A stretch of 64,000 bases of DNA from Pseudomonas kribbensis (lineage in GTDB: Bacteria > Pseudomonadota > Gammaproteobacteria > Pseudomonadales > Pseudomonadaceae), in NCBI RefSeq assembly GCF_003352185.1, contig NZ_CP029608.1:3224001-3288000 (forward strand), in the 5' to 3' direction. Positions 1 through 8,298 of this stretch are shown here, in pieces. The notes below the pieces were generated by a model. It worked only from the letters and a program-made list of their open reading frames with translations. It was not told where the DNA came from and made no database searches. Each line of letters begins with the position of its first letter. Position 1 is the first letter of the stretch. The translations under genes were made by a program, and so were the position numbers.

Positions 1-597
1 CTCGACCAGGATGTCGTGAGAGCCGGTGGCTTCCAGGCCCATGACGTTCCAGTTTTCGAGGATCTGGTAGTCACTGCGCGGCACCAGGAATGTCCGGTAA
101 TCCGGCGCACCACCGGCCTCCTCCGCCGGTACCAGGGCCCCGAGAAACGCCCATTCGCAATGCTTGCTGCCGGAAGAAAAGCCCCAGCGTCCGCTGAGTT
201 TGAAACCGCCCTCCACCCGTTCGACCTTGCCCACCGGCATATAGGAAGAAGAAATCAGCACGCTGGAGTCGTCGCCCCAGACATCCTGCGCCGCACGGTC
301 GTCGAACAGCGCCATCTGCCAGTTATGAATCGCCACCACGCCAAGCACCCAGGCTGACGACATGCAGCCCTCGGCGAGGGTCATCTGCACTTCGAAGAAA
401 TCCTTGGGTTCCAGTTCATAGCCTTCCCAACGTGCCGGCTGCAGGATGCGGAAGAACCCCGCTTCCTGAAAATCCTTCAGGGTTTCTTCCGGCAACTGGC
501 CGGCGTGCGCGGCGTCCAGGGCGCGCTCACGCAGAATCGGTACCAGCTCGCGGGCACGCTGGCTCAGACGCTGGCGAATCAGGTCTTGGTTGAGCAT
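1..597 (-). CDS. hsaA: HsaA-like flavin-dependent monooxygenase, oxygenase subunit (partial, C-terminus off the window)
   Basis: Reads leftward from an ATG at 597 for 199 codons and leaves the window still open, so about half of a roughly 390-residue protein is present. The visible part starts MLNQDLIRQRLSQRA and has the acyl-CoA-dehydrogenase-like fold pattern of the reduced-flavin monooxygenases, including SGRWGFSSGSKHCEWAFLGA and NWNVMGLEATGSHDI. In steroid degraders HsaA/TesA2 hydroxylates 3-HSA at C4 before meta-cleavage. The role is inferred from family resemblance and from the divergent reductase gene (855-1370), its expected FMNH2 supplier. Other group D monooxygenases (HpaB or hydroxyphenol type) are possible by sequence alone, but the surrounding steroid genes favour HsaA. 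hsaC may lie just beyond the left edge. Confidence 0.82.
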   Translation of the reverse strand, partial: MLNQDLIRQRLSQRARELVPILRERALDAAHAGQLPEETLKDFQEAGFFRILQPARWEGYELEPKDFFEVQMTLAEGCMSSAWVLGVVAIHNWQMALFDDRAAQDVWGDDSSVLISSSYMPVGKVERVEGGFKLSGRWGFSSGSKHCEWAFLGALVPAEEAGGAPDYRTFLVPRSDYQILENWNVMGLEATGSHDILVE

Positions 598-713
598 TTT
601 TATTGTTCTCCATTGTTCACCCCGTCCGCCGGGGCGCGCGTGCAGCGAGGCACGTGCCGCACTTGCGGTGTCTGCCTCCTGTGCGGCATTCAAACAATGT
701 GAAAAGAGGCGGA

Positions 714-732
714 CATCCCTCAAACGGACCAT
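714..732 (-). promoter_or_regulatory. Degenerate copy of the steroid-island operator facing hsaA
   Basis: CATCCCTC-AAAC-GGACCAT keeps the 8+4+7 layout of the left-facing motif (CATCGTCC-N4-GGACTAG) with several mismatches. It lies 117 bp upstream of hsaA. It is supported mainly because the other divergent promoter regions (10141-10237 and 23737-23779) also carry one site facing each gene. Confidence 0.35.
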
Positions 733-774
733 GTCGGCGATGATCCGAAGCACGCACGTGTGCCACCCAAAGGC

Positions 775-793
775 CTAGTCCCCTCGGACGATG
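775..793 (+). promoter_or_regulatory. Putative LuxR/TeiR-type operator upstream of hsaB
   Basis: CTAGTCC-CCTC-GGACGATG, a perfect match to the consensus deduced from this window, 62 bp upstream of the hsaB start. The core GTCC-N4-GGAC is palindromic, as expected for a dimeric LuxR-type regulator. Assignment to the regulator at 18566-19696 is inference. Confidence 0.7.
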
Positions 794-854
794 CTGCACA
801 GGCACGCCAGCGCAAAAATCCATCGCACTCCAGTACAACCACAGGACGAGTGCG

Positions 855-1370
855 ATGAACGACGACAATCTGAAAGCCGACATGCTCCAGGCCATGCGCC
901 GTCTGGCCAAGTCAGTCACCATCATCAGTACCAGCAACGGCTCCGAGCGTTTTGCCATGGCCGCCACGGCGGTGGATTCCCTCAGCACCGAGCCGCCATC
1001 GCTGCTGATCTGCGTGAACAAGACCGCCTCTTCCCACGCGGCGCTGGCCACCGGCGCGGACTTCTGCGTGAACATTCTTGGCGTCGAACAACAGGGTCTG
1101 GCCCATCGCTGCAGCGGTTCGATCAAGGGCGAGGCGCGCTTCGATCAGGGCAACTGGCTGACCAGCCCCGGCGGCATTCCGTATCTGAGTGACGCTCAGT
1201 CGGCGATCCTCTGCCGTCAGGACGGCCACTTCAGCTATGGCACCCACACCGTGTTCATCGGGCGCATCCTGCAAATCCACACCAGCGACGCCATCACTCC
1301 GCTGGTCTACCTCGACGGCAGCTACACCACCACCGCCAGCCCGGCATCTGCCTTCGCTGCTGCGGGCTGA
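855..1370 (+). CDS. hsaB: HsaB-like flavin reductase (monooxygenase reductase component)
   Basis: 171 residues, ATG at 855 after an AGGACGAG ribosome site. It has the flavin_reduct (HpaC/HsaB) domain over almost its whole length: the N-terminal MRRLAKSVTIISTSNG strand, SFAMAATAVDSLS-type flavin loop (here RFAMAATAVDSLSTEPPS), and the C-terminal GTHTVFIGRI and PLVYLDGSY motifs. It should reduce FMN or FAD with NAD(P)H for the divergently encoded HsaA-like oxygenase. It is the first gene of a rightward operon: the FAD dehydrogenase at 1380 starts 9 bp after its stop, followed by an SDR and a KshB-like reductase. A consensus operator lies 62 bp upstream. Confidence 0.85.
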   Translation: MNDDNLKADMLQAMRRLAKSVTIISTSNGSERFAMAATAVDSLSTEPPSLLICVNKTASSHAALATGADFCVNILGVEQQGLAHRCSGSIKGEARFDQGNWLTSPGGIPYLSDAQSAILCRQDGHFSYGTHTVFIGRILQIHTSDAITPLVYLDGSYTTTASPASAFAAAG

Positions 1371-1379
1371 GGCCGGGCC

Positions 1380-3059
1380 ATGGACGCTCAACAACAGTTG
1401 TCGCCATTGCGCGTGAACAGTGCCGATCAGCTGGACTGGGACGATCGCTGCGATTTGCTGGTGGTCGGTTTTGGCGGCGCCGGCGCCTGCGCGGCAATCG
1501 AGGCGGCCAGTCGCGGCTTGTCGGTGTTGGCACTGGACCGCTTCGCCGGCGGCGGTGCGACTGCCATCAGCGGTGGCGTGGTGTATGCCGGTGGCGGTAC
1601 GCCGTATCAGCGCCAGGCCGGTTACGACGACAGTCACGACGCGATGTTCAACTACCTGCGCCAGGAAGTCGGCGAAGCCGTGAGCCCGCGGACCTTGCGC
1701 GAGTTCTGCGAAGGCAGTTGCGAGCAACTGGCCTGGCTCGAACGCCAGGGCGTGGCGTTCGAATCCAGCGTGCCGCCGCACAAGACGTCCTATCCGAGTG
1801 ACCAGTTTTACCTTTACTACTCCGGCAACGAAGCCGTCCCGGCCTATGCCGCGATTGCCAAACCGGCACCGCGCGGTCACCGCACCAAAGGCCCCGGACT
1901 TTCGGGCGCAAGCCTGTTTGCCCCGCTGAAGGCTAGCGCTCTGCGCCTCGAGGCACGCCTGCGCAGCCAGTGCGAAGTCCGGCGTCTGGTGATCGATGCC
2001 AATGACCGCGTGGTCGGCGTCGAAGCCTGGCACCTGCCGAGCGGCAGTCGCGCAGCCCGGCAACACGCCCGGCTGTCACGCTGGGCCACGGCGATTCACA
2101 TGTACGCGCCGGCAGTGGCCGATCGGTTGCGCGCACGCTTGCGGCGCATTGAGCTAACGAGTACCGAACGCCAGTTGATTCGCGCCGACCACGCCGTGCT
2201 GCTGAGCAGCGGCGGTTTCATCTTCAACCGCGAATGGGTGCGTCAGCATGCGCCGCGCTATCTGCCCGGTCTGCCGCTGGGCACCACCGGTTGCAACGGC
2301 AGCGGCATCGCCCTGGGCCAGAGTGCCGGCGGCCGCGTGGCGCGGATAGATAAAGTCAGCGCCTGGCGTTTCATCAACCCGCCGCTGGCCTGGGCCCGAG
2401 GGTTGATCGTCAATGCCCGTGGCGAGCGTTACGCCAACGAAGAAATCTACGGCGCGACCCTCGGCCATTCAATGGTGGAAGAACAGGACGGTCGCGCCAT
2501 CCTGATTCTCGACCGGGCGCTGGTACGCGAAGCGCTGCGACAAGTTGGTCCGGGCAAAGTCTGGGCCTTCCAGCGGTTGCCGGTGCTGCTCAATCTGCTG
2601 TTCAACGCCAGACGCAGTCGCAACCTTGCCGATCTGGCCAAGCGCTGCGGATTACCGCCCGACAACCTGCAACGCACCGTAAACACCTACAGCCGCGCCG
2701 CTCGCGGGGACATCGTCGATCCGTTCGGCAAATCGCAAGCGATGCTCGCCGACATGGATCAGGGCCCGTGGTATGCCCTCGACCTGTCCTTCGCCAGCCG
2801 CCTCTTCCCCTGCCCCGTCATCACCCTCGGCGGGCTGAAGGTCTGCGAAACCAGCGGTCAGGTGCTGAACCACGCCGATCAGCCGATTGCCGGCCTGTAC
2901 AGCGCCGGGCGCAACGCGGTCGGGGTCGCTTCGAATCTGTATGTCTCGGGCCTGTCCTTGGCCGATTGCATTTATTCCGGCCGGCGCGCCGCCGCCCATG
3001 TGGCCGAACAACTTGCTGCTCAAACCACACGCTCAGGAGAACAACAATGCAACGTGTAG
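1380..3059 (+). CDS. FAD-dependent 3-ketosteroid dehydrogenase family protein (TesI / delta4(5alpha)-type candidate)
   Basis: 559 residues, ATG at 1380. The N-terminus carries a GxGxxG dinucleotide fold (DLLVVGFGGAGACAAIEAA, about residues 24-42) and the C-terminus the second FAD-binding strand (GLYSAGRNAVGVASNLYVSG). This is the fumarate-reductase/KstD flavoprotein superfamily. A second, more typical delta1-dehydrogenase is encoded at 8295-10040, so this one is a good candidate for the delta4(5alpha)-dehydrogenase that pairs with it in Comamonas (tesI/tesH). That choice is inference from context; substrate specificity cannot be read from the sequence. Its 3' end overlaps the following SDR start by 13 bp, which indicates translational coupling. 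Confidence 0.75.
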   Translation: MDAQQQLSPLRVNSADQLDWDDRCDLLVVGFGGAGACAAIEAASRGLSVLALDRFAGGGATAISGGVVYAGGGTPYQRQAGYDDSHDAMFNYLRQEVGEAVSPRTLREFCEGSCEQLAWLERQGVAFESSVPPHKTSYPSDQFYLYYSGNEAVPAYAAIAKPAPRGHRTKGPGLSGASLFAPLKASALRLEARLRSQCEVRRLVIDANDRVVGVEAWHLPSGSRAARQHARLSRWATAIHMYAPAVADRLRARLRRIELTSTERQLIRADHAVLLSSGGFIFNREWVRQHAPRYLPGLPLGTTGCNGSGIALGQSAGGRVARIDKVSAWRFINPPLAWARGLIVNARGERYANEEIYGATLGHSMVEEQDGRAILILDRALVREALRQVGPGKVWAFQRLPVLLNLLFNARRSRNLADLAKRCGLPPDNLQRTVNTYSRAARGDIVDPFGKSQAMLADMDQGPWYALDLSFASRLFPCPVITLGGLKVCETSGQVLNHADQPIAGLYSAGRNAVGVASNLYVSGLSLADCIYSGRRAAAHVAEQLAAQTTRSGEQQCNV

Positions 3060-3802
3060 AAGGCAAAGTCTGCATCATCACCGGCGCCGCCAGCGGCATC
3101 GGTCGCGAAGACGCCCTGCTGCTGGCCCGCGAAGGCGCCAAGGTGGTGCTGACCGATCTCAACGAAAGCGCCGGCCGTGAAGTGGCCGCGCAAATCGGCA
3201 ATAACGCGCTGTTCATCCGTCACGACATCGCCAGCGAAAGCGACTGGCAGCACGTGATCAAGACCACCCTGGAACACTTCGGCCGCCTCGACGTGCTGGT
3301 CAACAATGCCGCGATCCTGGCGTTGGGCAGCATCGAAGACACCACGCTGGAGCTGTGGCAGAAGGTGCAGAAAATCAACGGCGACGGCTACTTCCTCGGC
3401 TGCAAGTACGCGATTCAGGCGATGAAGGAAACCGGTGGCGGTTCGATCATCAACATGTCGTCGGTAGCCGCACTGGGCGCGATGCCGATGTTCTGCGCCT
3501 ATTCGGCGTCCAAGGGCGCAGTGGCGGCGATGACCCGCTCGATTGCCCTGCATTGCAAACAACAGGGTTACCGCATCCGTTGCAACAGCGTGCACCCGGA
3601 CGGCGTCAACACGCCGATGACCCAGGCCCTCACCGGCGGTGTGGCGGTCAATCAGCAAGACCTCGATCAGGACCCGATGAACCGCATGTGCGCGCCGGCC
3701 GATATCGCCAATGTGGTGCTGTTCCTCGCCACTGACGAGTCGCGTTTCGTCAACGGTGCCGAGATCCGCGTCGACAACGCCCAACTGATCAGCGGGCTCT
3801 GA
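3047..3802 (+). CDS. 3beta/17beta-hydroxysteroid dehydrogenase-like SDR
   Basis: 251 residues, ATG at 3047 after CAGGAGA, inside the end of the preceding gene. Classical SDR: cofactor motif TGAASGIG near residue 13, NNAA, and the catalytic YSASK. Several stretches resemble what I remember of the Comamonas testosteroni 3beta/17beta-HSD closely: RHDIASESDW, AIQAMKETGGGSIINMSSV, CKQQGYRIRCNSVHPDG and a C-terminus ending in GAEIRVDNAQLISGL. It probably oxidises a 3- or 17-hydroxyl to a ketone with NAD+, near the entry of the pathway. Position between two steroid redox genes fits. Confidence is high for SDR and moderate for the exact hydroxyl position. Confidence 0.8.
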   Translation: MQRVEGKVCIITGAASGIGREDALLLAREGAKVVLTDLNESAGREVAAQIGNNALFIRHDIASESDWQHVIKTTLEHFGRLDVLVNNAAILALGSIEDTTLELWQKVQKINGDGYFLGCKYAIQAMKETGGGSIINMSSVAALGAMPMFCAYSASKGAVAAMTRSIALHCKQQGYRIRCNSVHPDGVNTPMTQALTGGVAVNQQDLDQDPMNRMCAPADIANVVLFLATDESRFVNGAEIRVDNAQLISGL

Positions 3803-3815
3803 GGCCGAGGTGAAC

Positions 3816-4901
3816 ATGGGCACGCAACAACAGAACCTGACACCGGCCCAGGCCACGGCAACCAGCCACTCCTTGCAAGTGTGCGCGGTGATTGATGAAA
3901 CCGCCGATGCTCGCTCGCTGGTGCTGGACATCCCGCCAGACCTGCGTGAGCGCTTTGCCTACAAACCGGGGCAGTTCCTGACGTTTCGCGTGCCCTGTGC
4001 CGGCAAACTGCTGACCCGCTGCTATTCCATGGCCAGTTCGCCGCTGACCGACGAGCGCCCCAAAGTCACGGTGAAACGGGTCGAAGGCGGCCGGGTGTCG
4101 AACCGGATGAACGAAGTGCAGGTCGGTGACTGGCTGGACGTGCTGCCGCCGGCCGGGCATTTCTGCCTCGATGAGCATCAGCCGGATGACGACAAACCCT
4201 TGGTGCTGTTCGGCGGCGGATCGGGCATCACCCCGGTGTTTTCCATTCTCAAATCGACGCTGCAACGCAGCCGGCGGCCGATCAAATTGATCTACGCCAA
4301 TCGCGATGAAGCGTCGGTGATTTTCAAGGATGAGCTGCGCCAACTGGCCCAGGCCCATCCGGAACAACTGCAAGTGCTGCACGCGCTCGATTCGGTGCAA
4401 GGTTTCCTGACCTCCGCCCAAGTACGCCATTTGCTGAAAGGGTCTGCCGGCGGTGATTACTTCATCTGCGGGCCGGGGCCGTTCATGGACACCGTCGAAC
4501 GGACCTTGCTGGAACTGGGCGAAGCCGCTGAACGCATCCACGTCGAACGCTTCGTCTCGCCGCCCGATCCCGACGAATTGCTGGCTGAAGAAGCCGCCGC
4601 CCGGCAAGCCTCCCTCGCCTCGCGCTGCGAATCGCTGGTGATCGTGCTCGACGGCCAGCAACACGAAATTGCCTGTCAGCCCGGCGATACCCTGCTGCAA
4701 AGCTGCAAGGCCGCCGGCCTCGACGTGCCTTCCTCCTGCGAAGAAGGTTTTTGCGGCGCCTGCATGTGCATCGTCGAGGACGGCGAAACCCACATGACCC
4801 GCAACGACGTGCTCAGCCCCAGAGAACTGGCCGAAGGCTGGACCCTGGCCTGTCAAAGCCGCCCGGCCGGCGCACGGGTGCGCTTGAAGTTCCCGGATTG
4901 A
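3816..4901 (+). CDS. kshB: KshB-like ferredoxin reductase, FAD/NAD domain plus C-terminal [2Fe-2S] domain
   Basis: 361 residues from an ATG at 3816 (CCGAGG 5 bp upstream; an in-frame GTG two codons earlier is less likely). Order of domains: FAD-binding barrel with RCYSMASSP (about residue 68), NAD-binding domain with GGGSGITPVFSIL (about 137), then a plant-type ferredoxin with CEEGFCGAC (C-x4-C-x2-C) and a fourth cysteine in LACQ. This is the layout of KshB and of phenylacetyl-CoA-type reductases. It most likely passes electrons to the Rieske oxygenase at 17390-18433 for 9-alpha-hydroxylation. It closes the operon that begins at 855. Confidence 0.83.
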   Translation: MGTQQQNLTPAQATATSHSLQVCAVIDETADARSLVLDIPPDLRERFAYKPGQFLTFRVPCAGKLLTRCYSMASSPLTDERPKVTVKRVEGGRVSNRMNEVQVGDWLDVLPPAGHFCLDEHQPDDDKPLVLFGGGSGITPVFSILKSTLQRSRRPIKLIYANRDEASVIFKDELRQLAQAHPEQLQVLHALDSVQGFLTSAQVRHLLKGSAGGDYFICGPGPFMDTVERTLLELGEAAERIHVERFVSPPDPDELLAEEAAARQASLASRCESLVIVLDGQQHEIACQPGDTLLQSCKAAGLDVPSSCEEGFCGACMCIVEDGETHMTRNDVLSPRELAEGWTLACQSRPAGARVRLKFPD

Positions 4902-4914
4902 GCGCCCGTCGACA

Positions 4915-4933
4915 ATAGTCTCAACGGACGATC
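4915..4933 (+). promoter_or_regulatory. Putative LuxR/TeiR-type operator upstream of the SDR-FadD3 pair
   Basis: ATAGTCT-CAAC-GGACGATC, three mismatches to CTAGTCC-N4-GGACGATG with the spacing kept, 69 bp upstream of the SDR at 5002. Confidence 0.55.
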
Positions 4934-5001
4934 TCCCGGACGCGATCTGCAGTTAGACTCGGCCAGCCCATTGGCCCAAAAACAATAAAAGAGGTGCAGT
5001 T

Positions 5002-5748
5002 ATGGCTCGTTTGCAAAACAAGGTCGCGGTGGTTACCGGCGGCGCATCGGGGATCGGCCTGGCCTGCGTACGGCGCTTTGCCGCCGAAGGCGCGCAGGTT
5101 GTCGGCCTGGACATCGGCAACGCCCCGGCGGATTTTCCGGGCCTGTTCATGACCCTGGATGTACGCGATGAAGCGCAGGTGCAACAGGTCATGCAGGAAG
5201 TCGTGAACCATTTCGGCCACATCGACGTGCTGGTCAACGCGGCCGGCGTCGCCGACCAGGGCAGCGTCACCCAGACCAGCACCGCCAACTGGCAGCGGGT
5301 GCTGGACATCAACCTGACCGGCAGCATGCTCACCAGCAAATATGCGCTGGCCTCAATGGAACCCCGGCGTAGCGGCTCGATCATCAACATCGGCTCGATC
5401 TTTGGCTTGCAGGGTTGCGACGGCAACGTTGCGTACAACGTGTCCAAGGGCGGCATCAACCAGTTGACGCGTTCGATGGCCATCGACTTCGGTTACGCCA
5501 ATATTCGCGTCAACGGCCTGTGCCCCGGCCTGATCGAAACCCCGATGACCAGCATGGTCCGCGAGCATGAAGCCTTCCACGCGTTCTTCGCCTCACAACA
5601 CATGCTCAATCGCTCCGGGCAGCCGGAAGAAGTGGCCAACGTCGCGCTGTTCCTGGCCTCGGACGAAGCGTCCTTTGTCAGCGGTCAGATGATCGCCGTG
5701 GACGGCGGCTTCTCCGCCGGCCGCCGCTTCGCCCCGCCCGCCGCCTGA
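5002..5748 (+). CDS. SDR family oxidoreductase
   Basis: 248 residues, ATG at 5002 after AAGAGGTG. Classical SDR with VTGGASGIGLAC at the N-terminus, VNAAGVAD, and the catalytic YNVSK in AYNVSKGGINQLT. The C-terminal SGQMIAVDGGFSAG is the usual end of FabG-like members. It lies directly upstream of the FadD3-like ligase with its own operator, so it belongs to the steroid regulon. The substrate is unknown; a hydroxyl of a steroid or of the bicyclic C/D-ring acid is the likely choice. It is not obviously the IpdF equivalent, which is better matched at 27210. Confidence 0.72.
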   Translation: MARLQNKVAVVTGGASGIGLACVRRFAAEGAQVVGLDIGNAPADFPGLFMTLDVRDEAQVQQVMQEVVNHFGHIDVLVNAAGVADQGSVTQTSTANWQRVLDINLTGSMLTSKYALASMEPRRSGSIINIGSIFGLQGCDGNVAYNVSKGGINQLTRSMAIDFGYANIRVNGLCPGLIETPMTSMVREHEAFHAFFASQHMLNRSGQPEEVANVALFLASDEASFVSGQMIAVDGGFSAGRRFAPPAA

Positions 5749-5756
5749 TTTGCCTC

Positions 5757-5774
5757 GCCGGGCGCCTGCCCGGC
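5757..5774 (+). other. Small hairpin between the SDR and the ligase gene
   Basis: GCCGGGC, loop GCCT, GCCCGGC, with no U tract. It falls in the 69-bp gap inside an otherwise plausible operon, so it may be a processing or attenuation element rather than a full terminator. Confidence 0.4.
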
Positions 5775-5817
5775 ACACCCCTTTCTTCCGCACCTGTCCT
5801 CTGGCCGAGGAGGCCCC

Positions 5818-7389
5818 ATGCTGCCTGTCGAAAACGCACTGACCATCGTCCAACTGTTCGCCAACGCTGCCCGCAACTATGGCGACCGCCCGGCCATCGA
5901 GGATGACGGGCGCTCGATCAGCTACCGGCAACTCGATCAACTGCGCGACCAGGCCGCCCGGGCGTTACTGGCGTTGAACGTTCAACCCGGCGACCGTGTG
6001 GCGATCTGGGCACCGAATATCTGGGAATGGATTGTCGCCGCCGCTGCGCTGCAAAGCGTCGGCGCCGCGCTGGTGCCGCTCAATACGCGCATGAAAGGCA
6101 GCGAGGCCGGTTTCATCCTGCGCCAGAGCGGCGCCTGCGTGCTGTTTGCCATCGGCGAATTCCTTGGCGCCGACTATCCGCGCATGCTCGCCGCCGAAGA
6201 GCTGCCGGCGCTACGCCAGATCGTCACCTTGCGCAGCGATGACTCAAAAACGCTGAGCTGGGACGCGTTCCTGGCCTTGGCCAGCGATGTATCACCGCAA
6301 ACCCTGCAAACACGCGAGCAGGCGCTCGGCCCGCAAGACCTGTCCGACCTGCTGTTCACCTCGGGCACCACCGGCAAGCCCAAAGGCGTGATGAGCAATC
6401 ATGGGCAAACCCTGCGAGTGGTGCGGGACTGGAGTGAAGTGGTCGGTTTGCGCGAAGGCGATCGCTACCTGATCGTCAATCCGTTCTTCCATTCCTTCGG
6501 ATACAAGGCCGGTTGGCTGGCGGCGCTGATGCGTGGTTGCACCATCGTGCCGCAGCAGGTCTTTGACGTGCAGGCCGTGCTCGAATGCGTGCAGCGCGAA
6601 CGAATTACCGTGTTGCCCGGCCCGCCGACCCTCTATCAATCCTTGCTCGCCCACCCGCAGCGCGATGCATTCGACCTGACTTCCCTGCGTATTGCAGTCA
6701 CCGGCGCTGCAACGATTCCGGTGGAAATGATCCGCCGCATGCGCGATGAGCTGGGTTTCGCCACCATCGTCACGGCCTATGGCCTCACCGAAACCTGCGG
6801 TTTTGCCACGATCTGCCGGCCGGGAGATTCGCTGGAATTGCTCGCGTCCACCAGCGGCCGGGCCATGCCGGGGGTGGAAGTGCGCTGCATCGGTGCCAAC
6901 GGTCGCAGCCAGCCGGCGAACGTCCCGGGCGAAATCCAGGTGCGCGGCTACAACCTGATGCAGGGTTATTTCAATGATCCGCAGGCCAGTCAGGAAGTGC
7001 TCGATGCCGACGGCTGGCTGCACACCGGCGACATCGGCGTGCTCGACGAGCAGGGTTATCTGCGCATCACCGATCGCCTCAAGGACATGTTCATCACCGG
7101 CGGTTTCAACGTTTACCCGGCGGAAATCGAACACTGTCTGTTGGGTTATCCCGGCGTGGCGCAGGTGGCGGTGATCGGCATTCCGGATGAGCGCCTGGGC
7201 GAAGTGGCCATGGCCTTCCTGCTGCCGGCGCCGGGTGTCGAGATCGAGCAGGCCCGGTTCCTCGCCTGGTGCCGTGAGCAGATGGCCAACTACAAGGTGC
7301 CGCGCCGGGTGCAGGTGCTGGAAAGCATGCCGCTGAACGCGGCGGGGAAAGTGACCAAGAATGTGTTGCGGGAGTGGGCGTTGAGCTGA
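5818..7389 (+). CDS. FadD3-like acyl-CoA ligase (HIP-CoA synthetase candidate)
   Basis: 523 residues, ATG at 5818 after CGAGGAGG. Adenylate-forming ligase: P-loop-like LFTSGTTGKPKGV (about residue 177), TAYGLTETCG (about 320), YPAEIE and the C-terminal lysine in NAAGKVTKN. The segment NPFFHSFGYKAGWLAALM is close to what I recall of mycobacterial FadD3, which activates the propionate side chain of HIP, the C/D-ring product left after HsaD. Length also fits FadD3. The role as HIP-CoA synthetase is inferred from this and from the FadE, IpdF, MaoC and thiolase genes further right. Confidence 0.75.
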   Translation: MLPVENALTIVQLFANAARNYGDRPAIEDDGRSISYRQLDQLRDQAARALLALNVQPGDRVAIWAPNIWEWIVAAAALQSVGAALVPLNTRMKGSEAGFILRQSGACVLFAIGEFLGADYPRMLAAEELPALRQIVTLRSDDSKTLSWDAFLALASDVSPQTLQTREQALGPQDLSDLLFTSGTTGKPKGVMSNHGQTLRVVRDWSEVVGLREGDRYLIVNPFFHSFGYKAGWLAALMRGCTIVPQQVFDVQAVLECVQRERITVLPGPPTLYQSLLAHPQRDAFDLTSLRIAVTGAATIPVEMIRRMRDELGFATIVTAYGLTETCGFATICRPGDSLELLASTSGRAMPGVEVRCIGANGRSQPANVPGEIQVRGYNLMQGYFNDPQASQEVLDADGWLHTGDIGVLDEQGYLRITDRLKDMFITGGFNVYPAEIEHCLLGYPGVAQVAVIGIPDERLGEVAMAFLLPAPGVEIEQARFLAWCREQMANYKVPRRVQVLESMPLNAAGKVTKNVLREWALS

Positions 7390-7396
7390 CTGCTGT

Positions 7397-7420
7397 CCCC
7401 CAGTGGACTCCCACTGGGGG
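7397..7420. terminator. Hairpin between convergent genes
   Basis: CCCCCAGTGG, loop ACTC, CCACTGGGGG: a 10-bp perfect stem in the 39-bp gap between the ligase (+) and the DHRS1-like SDR (-). There is no clear U tract on either side, so it may work only partly. Confidence 0.6.
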
Positions 7421-7428
7421 AATGACCT

Positions 7429-8298
7429 TCAGATTACCCGGGCCGGATGCTGCTGACGCGGATCACCCAGCAGGGCGCGATGGGACGGTGGCTGGCGACC
7501 GCCGTCTTCGCTGATGCCGTAACCCGCAGCCATTTCGGCAGTGATCAACGTCTGCCCCGAGCGCGCCATCAACTGCGGATCATTGAGCAACGCGTGAATC
7601 ACCCGGCCATTGAATTGCGGGGTTTCGGCGTGCGCCAGAAAGGCCTTGTACTGCTCGCCATGCTGTTCGCCGGCAATCCGCGTGCGCTCGGTCAATTGCG
7701 GCCCGAGCCACAGCGATAACGCCGCCACGCCACGGCCCTCGAAATCGATGGCCATGTCCGCCGCCAGTTTGTCGCAACCGGCCTTCTGCGCACCGTACGC
7801 CGGGCCGTGCATGTAGCAGCCGCCGCCAAAGGACGAAGTGAAGCAGATCAGCCCCTGCGGACTGTTCAACAACAGCGGCGCGGCGTGATAACTGGCGATG
7901 TATGCCGAGCGCAGGCCGACGTCGAGGATGCGCACCAGGTCCAGCGGTTTCTCCCAAAACGGCCCTGGATCGATCAACTGGTTGTGGATGAACGCAGCAT
8001 TGTTCACCAGCAGATCCAGCCGCCCGCATTCACGTTCTACCTGAGCAAACAGCGCCGTCACCTGCCCATCGTCGGCATGATCACAGATCACCGCAACGCC
8101 CTCTCCGCCCGCCGCTGTAATCGCGGCAGCCGTGTCCTCCAGCGAGCTATTCAGGGCCTGTCCGTATAGATGCGCACCCGCAGCCGCCGGCGCACGCCCG
8201 GTGACATAAACCCGCATGCCAGCCGCACCCAGCGCCAGGGCGATACCTTGACCGACGCCGCGACTGGCGCCGGTCACCACTGCCACTTGCCGATTCAT
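7429..8298 (-). CDS. DHRS1-like short-chain dehydrogenase
   Basis: 289 residues, ATG at 8298. SDR with VTGASRGVGQG at the start, LLVNNAA, and the active-site YGAQK. Stretches such as YGAQKAGCDKLAADMA and the long C-terminal tail resemble the DHRS1 branch, whose animal member acts on steroids and other carbonyls. It overlaps the upstream kstD stop codon by 4 bp (8295-8298), so the two are translationally coupled and share the operator at 10141-10159. The product is probably a steroid carbonyl or hydroxyl redox enzyme. DHRS1 assignment comes from memory of the family and should be treated as moderate. Confidence 0.7.
   Translation of the reverse strand: MNRQVAVVTGASRGVGQGIALALGAAGMRVYVTGRAPAAAGAHLYGQALNSSLEDTAAAITAAGGEGVAVICDHADDGQVTALFAQVERECGRLDLLVNNAAFIHNQLIDPGPFWEKPLDLVRILDVGLRSAYIASYHAAPLLLNSPQGLICFTSSFGGGCYMHGPAYGAQKAGCDKLAADMAIDFEGRGVAALSLWLGPQLTERTRIAGEQHGEQYKAFLAHAETPQFNGRVIHALLNDPQLMARSGQTLITAEMAAGYGISEDGGRQPPSHRALLGDPRQQHPARVI

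Noticed and set aside
912..2066. Long minus-strand reading frame of 384 codons
   Set aside because: It lies opposite the flavin reductase and FAD dehydrogenase genes, which have recognisable motifs; the frame reads as low-information Ala/Arg/His-rich sequence, typical of a high-GC shadow.
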